A stretch of DNA of 64,000 nucleotides from Bryobacterales bacterium. GTDB taxonomy: Bacteria; Acidobacteriota; Terriglobia; Bryobacterales; Bryobacteraceae. The stretch is taken from positions 1 to 64,000 of the forward strand of contig JAEUQC010000108.1 in assembly GCA_016789905.1 (NCBI GenBank), written 5' to 3'. Positions 49,131 to 56,577 of this stretch are shown here, one piece after another. The first letter of the stretch is position 1. Every line of letters starts with the position of its first letter. The notes beneath the pieces are model-generated. The model was not told the DNA's origin and did no database searches. It saw only the letters and a list, made by a program, of their open reading frames with translations. The translations under genes were made by a program, and so were the position numbers.

Positions 49131-49622
49131 ATGAGCACAAAGGCGGCACGTGTGCCTGCGCGTCCGGCGGAACAGCCGGTCGCCGTTCCTCCCCGAATCG
49201 ATCCCAAAGCGACAAGGTTCAAGTTACGCTTGGCGTATTCGCCCATTCACCGTTGGGGCGTCTACGCTGAGGAGGGGATTCCAAAGGGGCGGAAGGTAAT
49301 TGAGTATACGGGCGAGAAGATCAGCCGGAAAGAGACGAAACGGCGATACGCCGAGCGGGCGGAGAATTACCTCTTTACCCTCAACTCGTATTGGACCGTC
49401 GATGGTGCCGTGGGCGGCAGCGGTGCGCAGTATATTAATCACTGCTGCGAGCCCAATTGCTGCGCTCGCATCGTGAAGGGCCACATTCTCTACGTCGCCA
49501 AACGCGATATTCTGCCCGGTGAGGAACTGACCATCGATTACCGGTTCGACAAAGACGTCGATGTGGTTGCGTGCAAGTGCGGCTCTACGGTTTGCCGCGG
49601 CACCATTAACCTGAAGGAGTAG
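49131..49622 (+). CDS. SET-domain lysine methyltransferase
   Basis: A 163-residue SET-domain protein with a post-SET cysteine tail. Residues about 28-140 form the SET fold: 'SPIHRWGVYAEEGIPKG' (the S-adenosylmethionine-binding 'GxG' region in variant form), 'VIEYTGEKISRKE', the pseudoknot 'AQYINHCCEPNCCARI' (Asn103-His104 and Pro-Asn-Cys) and 'GEELTIDYRFD' with Tyr137. The post-SET Cys148, Cys150 and Cys155 ('ACKCGSTVCRGTINL'), with one pseudoknot Cys, can bind zinc. The N-terminal 27 residues are basic and Pro-rich. It would methylate lysine in a protein not identifiable here. AGGAA lies 6 bases before ATG 49131. The nitrilase-like gene starts 3 bases after its stop. Confidence 0.92.
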   Translation: MSTKAARVPARPAEQPVAVPPRIDPKATRFKLRLAYSPIHRWGVYAEEGIPKGRKVIEYTGEKISRKETKRRYAERAENYLFTLNSYWTVDGAVGGSGAQYINHCCEPNCCARIVKGHILYVAKRDILPGEELTIDYRFDKDVDVVACKCGSTVCRGTINLKE

Positions 49623-49625
49623 CGG

Positions 49626-50408
49626 ATGCAGGTTCGTCTCGCGCTTGCCAATCTCCGCGTTGCGGCCAGCCGGGAGGAATCCGTCGAATTGGCGGAAGCG
49701 GCGATTGACGAGGCGGGGCGGTGTGGCGCGCTTGTGGTTTGTTTTCCGGAGTGCTACGTGCCAGGGTATCGGGTCCCGGGGATTCACATGGCGCCGCCCG
49801 ATGCCGAATTTCTCCGTTCGGCCCACGCGCGCATTCGCGCCGCCGCCGCGCAGGCGGCGACGGGTGTTGTTCTAGGGACGGAGAGAGTGGATGGCGGGAA
49901 TTGTTTTGCCACCGCGCTTGTCATTCTGCCCGATGGTTCCGTCGCCGGCTGTCAGGATAAAGTGCAATTGGATCCATCAGAGGACGGTGTGTACTGCCCT
50001 GGCTCGGAACGGCACCTTTTTCAGATCGGGCCGTTGCGGTTCGGCGTGGCTATCTGTCACGAAGCGTGGCGGTATCCGGAGACGGTCCGTTGGGCCGCCC
50101 GCCGCGGAGCTCATGTCGTATTTCATCCCCACTTTCACCTGGCCAAACCGGGCGGCTACAGGCCTGCCACATTCGCCGATCCAGCCAACACGTTTCACGA
50201 AAAGGCGGTTCTGTGCCGAGCCGCGGAGAACTCGATCTTCTTCGCCACGGTGAATTACGCTGAGGACGGCTCGCCAACCACCTCGGCAATCGCCGGACCG
50301 GACGGTGTGCTGCTCGCCTTTCAGCCCTATGGAGAAGAGGGCTTGCTGGTGGCCGATATTGAACTTGAGGAAGCCACGGGCCTCTTGGCGGCGCGCTGCC
50401 GGTATTGA
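49626..50408 (+). CDS. Carbon-nitrogen hydrolase (nitrilase superfamily)
   Basis: A 260-residue nitrilase-superfamily amidase. The catalytic triad is present: Glu in 'VVCFPECYVPGYR', Lys in 'GCQDKVQLDPSEDGVY' and Cys in 'FGVAICHEAWRYPE'. Such enzymes hydrolyse amides, carbamoyl groups or nitriles in the cytoplasm. An AAGGAG 6 bases before ATG 49626 lies inside the end of the SET-domain gene; the two genes are 3 bases apart and probably co-transcribed. The gene converges with enolase. Substrate unknown. Confidence 0.92.
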   Translation: MQVRLALANLRVAASREESVELAEAAIDEAGRCGALVVCFPECYVPGYRVPGIHMAPPDAEFLRSAHARIRAAAAQAATGVVLGTERVDGGNCFATALVILPDGSVAGCQDKVQLDPSEDGVYCPGSERHLFQIGPLRFGVAICHEAWRYPETVRWAARRGAHVVFHPHFHLAKPGGYRPATFADPANTFHEKAVLCRAAENSIFFATVNYAEDGSPTTSAIAGPDGVLLAFQPYGEEGLLVADIELEEATGLLAARCRY

Positions 50409-50471
50409 GCGCAATCTCGTGCGGCAAGATGGCGCCGCGGACCTAGGGTTCCAACGGGCAGGAACCTGTGG

Positions 50472-51767
50472 CTACCCTCTTCGCCGGCCCAGAATCCCGG
50501 TTGAAAAATCGCGGCCCTGCCACGCCAGCCCGTGCCGGGATTCCAGTTCCAGGAGCCGGTTGTATTTCGCCAGCCGCTCGCTTCTGGTTATGGAGCCGAT
50601 CTTGATTTGCCCGGCGCCGGTCGCCGTCGCCAGATCGGCCAAGAACGAGTCTTCTGTTTCTCCGGAACGCGCAGACACCACCGCGGCGTAGCCGTTTTCC
50701 TTCGCCAGCCGGCAAACCCCGAAGGTCTCGCTCAGTGTGCCGATCTGGTTCATCTTCACCAAAACAGTGTTTGCGCAACCGGCTTCGATGCCTCGCCGGA
50801 GGCGGCTTTCGTTGGTGGTAAAGAAGTCGTCGCCGACAATCTGCGTCTTGTCGGCGAGCTTTTCGGTCAGCACGCGCCAGCCGTCCCAATCGTCTTCAAA
50901 TAAGCCGTCTTCAATAGAGACAACCGGAAACTCCCGTGTCCATCGCGCCAGCAGATCCACCATCTCCTCGCTTGTCAGGCTGCGGCCTTCCGAGGTTAGC
51001 CGATACCGTCCGTCCTCATAGAAATGGGAGGCCGCCACGTCAATCGCGATGGAAACCTGCGCGCCAGGCTGAAATCCGGATTCGACAATCGCGTCGGTAA
51101 GCAGCGCCAGCGCCGCCTGGTTGGACGAAAGCAATGGCCCCCACCCGCCTTCATCCGCCACGCCGTTCAGGACATGCCCTGCTCGCCGGATCAGGCTGCC
51201 GGCCGCGCCATGGATCTTCACCGTCGCCTCCAGCGCTTCGGCGAAGCTATCGAACCCGTGTGGAATGATCAGGAAGTCCTGAAACTCTATATTCGCCCCG
51301 GCGTGGAGCCCGCCAGAGAGTATGTTGATCATCGGCACTGGCAGTCGCGGGCTCCCCAGCGAGAGCGTCTGATAAAGCGGCTGCCGGCGGGAGTGGCTCA
51401 CCGCGCGAGCCACCGCGCACGACACGCCCAGCAGCGCGTTCGCGCCGAGGCGGGATTTATCCGCCGTTCCGTCCAGCGCGATGAGTTCCGCGTCAAGCGC
51501 TGCTTGATCATCGGCATTCCTGCCGGCCGCCACGCGCGCGATCTCCGTGTTTACATGTCCCGCCGCGCGCAGCGTCCCTTTGCCGCCGTAGCGCTTCGGG
51601 TCGCCGTCGCGCAGTTCAACGGCTTCATGCGTTCCCGTTGACGCGCCGGAAGGAACCTGCGCCGTCGCGCTGGCGCCGTCGGAAAGTGTGGCCTCGACGG
51701 CAAGCGTCGGCCGGCCACGGGAATCGAGGATCTCCCAGGCGTGGAGCGAGTAAATGGTTAAAGGCAT
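50472..51767 (-). CDS. eno: Enolase (phosphopyruvate hydratase) with a His-to-Ala change
   Basis: A 431-residue enolase, dehydrating 2-phosphoglycerate to phosphoenolpyruvate. Conserved elements: 'EILDSRGRPTLAVE', the mobile loop 'VPSGASTGTHEA', His in 'GGLHAGANIEFQDFLI', Glu in 'NGVADEGGWGPLLSSN', metal ligands in 'SIAIDVAAS', 'VVSIEDGLFEDDWDGW' and 'VGDDFFTTN', catalytic Lys in 'VLVKMNQIGTLSE', and 'RSGETED'. In nearly all enolases the residue before 'RSGETED' is His (SHRSGETED; yeast His373), which contacts the phosphate; here it is Ala366 ('VVSARSGETED'). Whether this is the main housekeeping enolase or a variant cannot be told from one window. Its start overlaps the upstream phosphotransferase gene by 10 bases. 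Confidence 0.9.
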   Translation of the reverse strand: MPLTIYSLHAWEILDSRGRPTLAVEATLSDGASATAQVPSGASTGTHEAVELRDGDPKRYGGKGTLRAAGHVNTEIARVAAGRNADDQAALDAELIALDGTADKSRLGANALLGVSCAVARAVSHSRRQPLYQTLSLGSPRLPVPMINILSGGLHAGANIEFQDFLIIPHGFDSFAEALEATVKIHGAAGSLIRRAGHVLNGVADEGGWGPLLSSNQAALALLTDAIVESGFQPGAQVSIAIDVAASHFYEDGRYRLTSEGRSLTSEEMVDLLARWTREFPVVSIEDGLFEDDWDGWRVLTEKLADKTQIVGDDFFTTNESRLRRGIEAGCANTVLVKMNQIGTLSETFGVCRLAKENGYAAVVSARSGETEDSFLADLATATGAGQIKIGSITRSERLAKYNRLLELESRHGLAWQGRDFSTGILGRRRG

Positions 51768-52717
51768 TTCCAGGTGGCCTCAATCGAGTTTTGTGGTTCG
51801 CGGATCAAATGTTTGGCCAGGCGGCGGAGCGTCGCCCGTTTCGCTTCGTTCAGGTATTCCGCCGGCGACTTGCCGTCGGCACGGGCCAGCAGTAAGCCGC
51901 CCAGATGCGCCATTGTGCCCGCCCACAGCCACGATGCGTCAACCGAAAGGCTCTCCCAGAACGCTTCGGCGCAGCGCTGGAAATCACCGGCGGAAGCCGG
52001 CCGGTGAATGGACTTGAGCAGCAGATGGCAGAGCAGAAAACCAGTGTCGAAGCACGGGTCTCCGTAGTGGACGACTTCGAAATCGATCGCCATCACCTCG
52101 CCGCCAAATGTCAATAGGTTCTTGGGGCTCCAGTCGCCATGGACCAGCGCGACCCGGCGATTCCGGCAACTCTGGATTAGGCCGTCGAAATGCGCCGCGC
52201 AATCCGGATGGCGCGCGGCTGTGAATCGGTAGTAGGGGTCAAGCCGGAGTTCATCGAAAACCGTCTGGTCTCCGAACCGGGTTTCCCACTCGGGCTGGTG
52301 CCAGGTTGCACGAATCAACGCGCCGAGCGTGCGCCCTGCCGCTTTCGCCGTGGCTGGGTTGGCATCGCCTTGCAATAGTTGGGCTTTCCAATCCGTGCAC
52401 CCCTCTGGAGCAGCGGTCATCGCGTAAATGTAGTTTGCCCGGTCGATGAACGCAATGGCGGGGACCGCGCCGGCCGGCAGCAGAGGTGCTACGGCGGTAA
52501 TCGCGTCCGCTTCTCGCAGCGTGCGCTCTGGTTGCGAGCGCCAGTCGGTTTGCACGCGAAGTTTTTCCAGCGCCTGCTTGCAGACGAGCCTGCCGCCAGG
52601 GCCGGTGACGAGTAGAACCGTATTGGACACTCCGCCGCCCAGCGATTGCACGCCGTGCACCGGCCAGCCCCGCCCAGCGAGGTAGGCGTGCGCATTTTCT
52701 TCCGTTAGAACGAACAA
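51758..52717 (-). CDS. APH-like phosphotransferase
   Basis: A 319-residue protein of the aminoglycoside-phosphotransferase/choline-kinase-like fold. 'SLGGGVSNTVLLVTGPGGRL' is the nucleotide loop, 'LVCKQALEKLRV' holds the ATP-binding Lys, 'VALVHGDWSPKNLLTF' is the Brenner motif with catalytic Asp, and 'VMAIDFEVVHYGDPCFDTGF' provides the metal-binding Asp. It would phosphorylate a small hydroxylated metabolite; resistance is only one possibility, and the methylthioribose-kinase branch has some similar features. It is 12 bases downstream of cpaE-like on the same strand and overlaps enolase by 10 bases. Confidence 0.82.
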   Translation of the reverse strand: MFVLTEENAHAYLAGRGWPVHGVQSLGGGVSNTVLLVTGPGGRLVCKQALEKLRVQTDWRSQPERTLREADAITAVAPLLPAGAVPAIAFIDRANYIYAMTAAPEGCTDWKAQLLQGDANPATAKAAGRTLGALIRATWHQPEWETRFGDQTVFDELRLDPYYRFTAARHPDCAAHFDGLIQSCRNRRVALVHGDWSPKNLLTFGGEVMAIDFEVVHYGDPCFDTGFLLCHLLLKSIHRPASAGDFQRCAEAFWESLSVDASWLWAGTMAHLGGLLLARADGKSPAEYLNEAKRATLRRLAKHLIREPQNSIEATWKCL

Positions 52718-52729
52718 AGCAAAAGGATA

Positions 52730-53929
52730 TCAGGTGCTGCGGGAAAATAGGCCAAACAGGCCTGAAAGTCCCCCGCTTGAACGCGACTTTTCCGCCTTCT
52801 TTTTCTGCTTCTCCATATCATGGCCGAGTATTCGATCCGCCATCATCGAGATCTGTTTGCCAATGGAGGTAGAGGCCTGAATCGGTTTCCCGTCCAGCAG
52901 CGCTCGCTGCACGCCCTCGTAGTCGCTATTGATTAATTGGTAGATGTCAGATTGCAGGGCCGTTTCGATCATCTCTTTGGTAAGACCCACGTCACGGTTA
53001 AATCGATTGATTACCAGGTGAATTCGCTGACGCAAAATGCCATTGCTCTCATAGTACGCCATCACCCGCTGGGCCGCCTGCAGCGCCGGCAATTCGTTTG
53101 TCGTTACCAGGAAGGCATCGTCGGTGCACCGCAGCGCGCTCAGCGCCCATTCTCCGTATGCGTTGCCCATATCGGCCACGACGTGATCGTAAAGCCGGCG
53201 TGAAAACTCGAGGATCGGGCGGCTGTCGCCCATCTCCTGGGCGCCTTCCACTGGGTTCTCCGGCGATAGCAGCACATCCATGCCGCTATAGTTCTGCACA
53301 ACCCCTCGCCAGATATCGGCGTCCAGGCTGGCGCCATGGTTCAGAATGTCGAGAAAACTGAACCCAGGCTTCAGCTTCATCTGAAACGCTTGCGTGCCCG
53401 TTACCGGGTCCATGTCAGCCAGCAAAGTCCGTGACGAACCACCTCGTTTAAGTTGGGCCGCCAGATTGAAGGCCAAGGTACTCGCCCCGCACCCGCCCTT
53501 GGCTGGAATCACCGTTATCACCCGGCCCTGTTCGGAGATCAGTTCCGGCAGCAGTTGAGCCAACTTCTCCATCACCGTCCGGAATTGATCATTCGTGAAT
53601 GGCTGTGTCAGGAAATCCTTCGCGCCCAGTCGCAATGCCTGGAGAATCAGTTGCGGGTTGCTATCCGGCACCAGGCTGACCACCGGTATCGTTGGGGTCA
53701 CCTCCACCAGTTTCATCAGCGATTGCAGCCCAGCTTCCTGATTCGTGATCAGGTCCAGAAAGCAGATCATGCCCGTCTGGCCGATGTCGCCCAGATTGCC
53801 ATCGAGCGGATATCCTTGTAATTCAATCACTTGGGCCGACGGAACTTCCGCGGAAACAATAGGCAGCAACTCGGAAGTTATCTTCCGTCCCGGTGTCACC
53901 AAGACGATGTGCCATGAATCCGCTGCCAA
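52730..53929 (-). CDS. CpaE-like pilus-assembly ATPase (receiver-MinD/ParA)
   Basis: A 399-residue CpaE/TadZ-type protein. The N-terminal 130 residues resemble a receiver domain ('HIVLVTPGRKITSEL', 'MICFLDLITNQEAG', 'VVSLVPDSNPQLILQALRLG', 'FLTQPFTNDQF') in which the acidic pocket is lost. The C-terminal domain is a MinD/ParA-like ATPase with deviant Walker A 'VIPAKGGCGASTLAFNLA', and 'LLADMDPVTGT' and 'VVADMGNAYGEWALSA'. TadZ/CpaE helps place the type IVc (Tad) pilus at a pole. No other tad/cpa gene lies in the window. TTG 53929 is the start, supported by GAGGAG 6 bases upstream. It is divergent from the LuxR-type regulator. Confidence 0.85.
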   Translation of the reverse strand: MAADSWHIVLVTPGRKITSELLPIVSAEVPSAQVIELQGYPLDGNLGDIGQTGMICFLDLITNQEAGLQSLMKLVEVTPTIPVVSLVPDSNPQLILQALRLGAKDFLTQPFTNDQFRTVMEKLAQLLPELISEQGRVITVIPAKGGCGASTLAFNLAAQLKRGGSSRTLLADMDPVTGTQAFQMKLKPGFSFLDILNHGASLDADIWRGVVQNYSGMDVLLSPENPVEGAQEMGDSRPILEFSRRLYDHVVADMGNAYGEWALSALRCTDDAFLVTTNELPALQAAQRVMAYYESNGILRQRIHLVINRFNRDVGLTKEMIETALQSDIYQLINSDYEGVQRALLDGKPIQASTSIGKQISMMADRILGHDMEKQKKKAEKSRSSGGLSGLFGLFSRST

Positions 53930-54132
53930 CGTAGCTCCTCTTTTGATTGTAGCCGTCTGGTTCCCAAAAATGCGGGTGCCCTACCTATTCTCTTCATCGG
54001 CAGCCGCATTCCAAAACATAAGGCTGCCGGTATACCGCAGTGAGATAAGTGCCGAAGTTGTTTAAAACCTCCACCGCGCAAGCCGATATGCGTTTTTAGA
54101 GGGTAGTAGCCCTTAGGAAGGCCCAATAACCA

Positions 54133-54786
54133 ATGGATATAAATGGTAAGAAGACGATAGCGGTCTGTGAATCGCAACCCGTCACGGCGGAGGGATTGCA
54201 CGCGATCCTCAATCAATGCAACGATATGACGTTTCTGGGACGGACCGAATCGCTTCCGGCGGCCAGTGAACTGGTACGGCAACTCCGCCCTGACGTTTGC
54301 CTGGTGGACAAGTCCTTGGGAATCCAAGCGGTCATGGACTGGGTAGCGCAAGCGAAAATGCTCTCTCAACATGCCACCGAGATCGTTGTTTGGGGCGTTT
54401 CCATCACAGAAGCAGAAGCGCTTCGGTTCCTGCAGTCTGGCGCCAAGGGAATTCTTCGCAAAACTTCGGACGTTTCTACCGTGGTTGCCTGTCTGGAGGC
54501 CGTCGCCAGCGGATCAAGTTGGATGGCCGACTCCGTTTTTCGTGATTCCCACCGCATGGAGCGCCAGTCCCGCAGCGAACTGACGCCGCGGGAACAGCAG
54601 GTTCTCGAACTGGTGGAACAGGGCATGAAGAACAAAGAAATCGCTCGCGAGCTGGGTATCCGCCCCGGAACCGTGAAGATCCACCTGAAGCACATCTTTG
54701 AAAAGACCGGCGTCCGTGGACGCTATGGCCTTGCCTTATCAGTGATGCGCGAGAAGGGTTTGCTTGAGATGGCGCCTGTCAGCTAA
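54133..54786 (+). CDS. NarL/LuxR-type response regulator with atypical receiver
   Basis: A 217-residue regulator. The C-terminal LuxR HTH is clear ('ELTPREQQVLELVEQGMKNK', 'IARELGIRPGTVKIHLKHIF'). The N-terminal receiver keeps the phosphoacceptor Asp in 'RPDVCLVDKSLG' and the late Lys in 'GAKGILRKTSD', but the usual paired acidic residues are replaced ('TIAVCESQPVTAEGL', one Glu) and the Thr/Ser region reads 'IVVWGVSITEAEA'. Phosphorylation may therefore be weak or absent. It is divergent from the CpaE-like gene with 203 bases between, in which I saw no convincing promoter. A target gene is not evident; the TldD-like gene follows 63 bases downstream. Confidence 0.88.
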   Translation: MDINGKKTIAVCESQPVTAEGLHAILNQCNDMTFLGRTESLPAASELVRQLRPDVCLVDKSLGIQAVMDWVAQAKMLSQHATEIVVWGVSITEAEALRFLQSGAKGILRKTSDVSTVVACLEAVASGSSWMADSVFRDSHRMERQSRSELTPREQQVLELVEQGMKNKEIARELGIRPGTVKIHLKHIFEKTGVRGRYGLALSVMREKGLLEMAPVS

Positions 54787-54849
54787 ACGCCGGAAAGCAA
54801 GTAAAATCAGCGATTTGGACCGTACGCCGCAGGGGCTGCTCGCGGTGGC

Positions 54850-56577
54850 ATGATATGCTGGCCACATATGCCGTTAGTCGCGCAGCCTCAGCTTAGAATC
54901 GTAGGGACTTTCCTTCTGGGAACCCTGTTAGCGGCTGGAGCGGCGCAAGCGGCCGAGGCACCTAAGCTCGTCGCCATCCTGGCTGCCGAATTGGAACGTA
55001 ACTTCCAGGCACTAAAGGAAAAAGGCGACCCGAAACCGTATTTTGCGGCTTATGCGGTAACGGAAAACGAAATCGTCTCCATGGAAGCCACCAGCGGGTT
55101 GCTGGCTGCAAGGGACGTCCGCCAAGGGCGCAATCTGGACGTCACCATCCGCGTTGGATCGCCTAAACTCGACAACTATCGCCGCCAGCCCAGGGACATC
55201 GCGCAGTTCACGATGGGAAATCCCATTTCCCTCGACGATAATCCGAACGCGCTGAAACGCCGCCTATGGCTCGACACGGACTCCGTTTATAGGTCCGCCT
55301 CTCAGCGGCTGACAAACATTAAATCCGATACCCAGGTGAAAGTTGCCGCGGCCGATCCTTCCGACGATTTTTCCTCCGCTCCCCCGGCCGTTGATTTCCG
55401 GCCCGTTACCCAGTTCAAAGTCAACGAAAAGCAGTGGGCGGACCGGCTTCGCTCCTGGTCGCGAATGCTGTCCGTTACTCCGGAAATCCTCAACTCTTCC
55501 GTTGCCTTCCAGGCGCAGCGGGAAGTGAAGTCCTTCGTCAATTCAGAGGGGTCGCGGCTCCAGCATGGCCGCACCTACGCCAGAATCGTAATCGTTGCCC
55601 GCGCGAAAGCCTTCGACGGGATGGATCTCGTCACCTCCGACACCATTGAAGCCGAAGAGCCCGGCCGGTTGCCTGATCCCAAGGCCGTTGAGGCTCGGAT
55701 CGACAAAGTGATCGCAGATCTCCGGGGACTTCTCAAAGCCCCGGAGGTGGATCCCTTCGTGGGACCCGCTATTCTCTCCGGTCGCGCTTCCGGCGTCTTC
55801 TTCCACGAAATTTTCGGCCATCGGATAGAAGGCCACCGCCAGAAGGACGAGTCCGAGGGCCAGACGTTTACGAAACGCGTGAATCAGGAAGTCCTCCCAC
55901 CTTTTCTTAGCGTCTTTTTCGATCCCACCACAAAGCGATATGCCGGCGAGGATCTGTACGGCTGGTATGACTATGACGATGAGGGCGTGAAGGCCCGGCG
56001 CGTTTCTGTCGTCGAACAGGGAATCCTGAAGACCTTTCTTCTGTCCCGTTCACCCATCGCCGGATTCCCTCAGTCCAACGGTCATGGCCGCCGCCAAACA
56101 GGCGCGGAAGTGGTGGCTCGCCAGTCGAACCTGATTGTCGAATCGGGCCGTCAGGTGCCGCACCCGGAGTTGCGGCAAATGCTAATTGCCGAAATGAAGC
56201 GTCAGGGCAAGCCGTATGGGCTCTATTTCGAATCAGTCACGGGCGGCTATACCACTACCCGTAGTCAGGGTTTGCAGGCGTTCACTGTCATTCCATTGGT
56301 CGTTTATCGTGTCTATCCCGATGGGCGCCCGGACGAACTGGTTCGGGGCGCCGATATCGTCGGCACTCCGCTGGCGAGTTTTGCCAAAATCCTGGCTACC
56401 TCCAACAAGTTAGAGGTCTTTAACGGCTATTGCGGTGCCGAATCAGGCAGCGTGCCGGTCTCGGCTTCCTCTCCTGCGCTGCTGGTGAGTGAGATTGAGG
56501 TGCAGCGGAAGAGCCGGTCTCAGGAACGTCCGCCGTTACTGCCTCGTCCTTCCAACGTCGCCGGAGGTGGCCTGTGA
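54850..56577 (+). CDS. Exported TldD/PmbA-family metalloprotease (HExxxH present)
   Basis: A 575-residue TldD-family protein. The zinc motif HExxxH is His319-Glu320-x3-His324 in 'SGVFFHEIFGHRIEGH'. Downstream 'YDDEGVKARRVSVVEQGILK' and 'NGHGRRQTGAEVVARQSNLI' match the TldD core. Known TldD/TldE pairs are cytoplasmic and degrade unfolded peptides or process peptide precursors. Here a hydrophobic N-terminal stretch ('IVGTFLLGTLLAAGAAQAAEA') looks like a signal peptide, and the frame is about 100 residues longer than E. coli TldD (481). It therefore looks like an exported variant. ATG 54850 or ATG 54868 may be the start. It overlaps the next gene by 4 bases, and both probably act as one complex. 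Confidence 0.85.
   Translation: MICWPHMPLVAQPQLRIVGTFLLGTLLAAGAAQAAEAPKLVAILAAELERNFQALKEKGDPKPYFAAYAVTENEIVSMEATSGLLAARDVRQGRNLDVTIRVGSPKLDNYRRQPRDIAQFTMGNPISLDDNPNALKRRLWLDTDSVYRSASQRLTNIKSDTQVKVAAADPSDDFSSAPPAVDFRPVTQFKVNEKQWADRLRSWSRMLSVTPEILNSSVAFQAQREVKSFVNSEGSRLQHGRTYARIVIVARAKAFDGMDLVTSDTIEAEEPGRLPDPKAVEARIDKVIADLRGLLKAPEVDPFVGPAILSGRASGVFFHEIFGHRIEGHRQKDESEGQTFTKRVNQEVLPPFLSVFFDPTTKRYAGEDLYGWYDYDDEGVKARRVSVVEQGILKTFLLSRSPIAGFPQSNGHGRRQTGAEVVARQSNLIVESGRQVPHPELRQMLIAEMKRQGKPYGLYFESVTGGYTTTRSQGLQAFTVIPLVVYRVYPDGRPDELVRGADIVGTPLASFAKILATSNKLEVFNGYCGAESGSVPVSASSPALLVSEIEVQRKSRSQERPPLLPRPSNVAGGGL

Noticed and set aside
50409..50471. Short hairpin (GGTTCC/GGAACC) between the nitrilase and enolase genes as a bidirectional terminator
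   Set aside because: Only a 6-bp stem with an 8-base loop and no T tract on either side.
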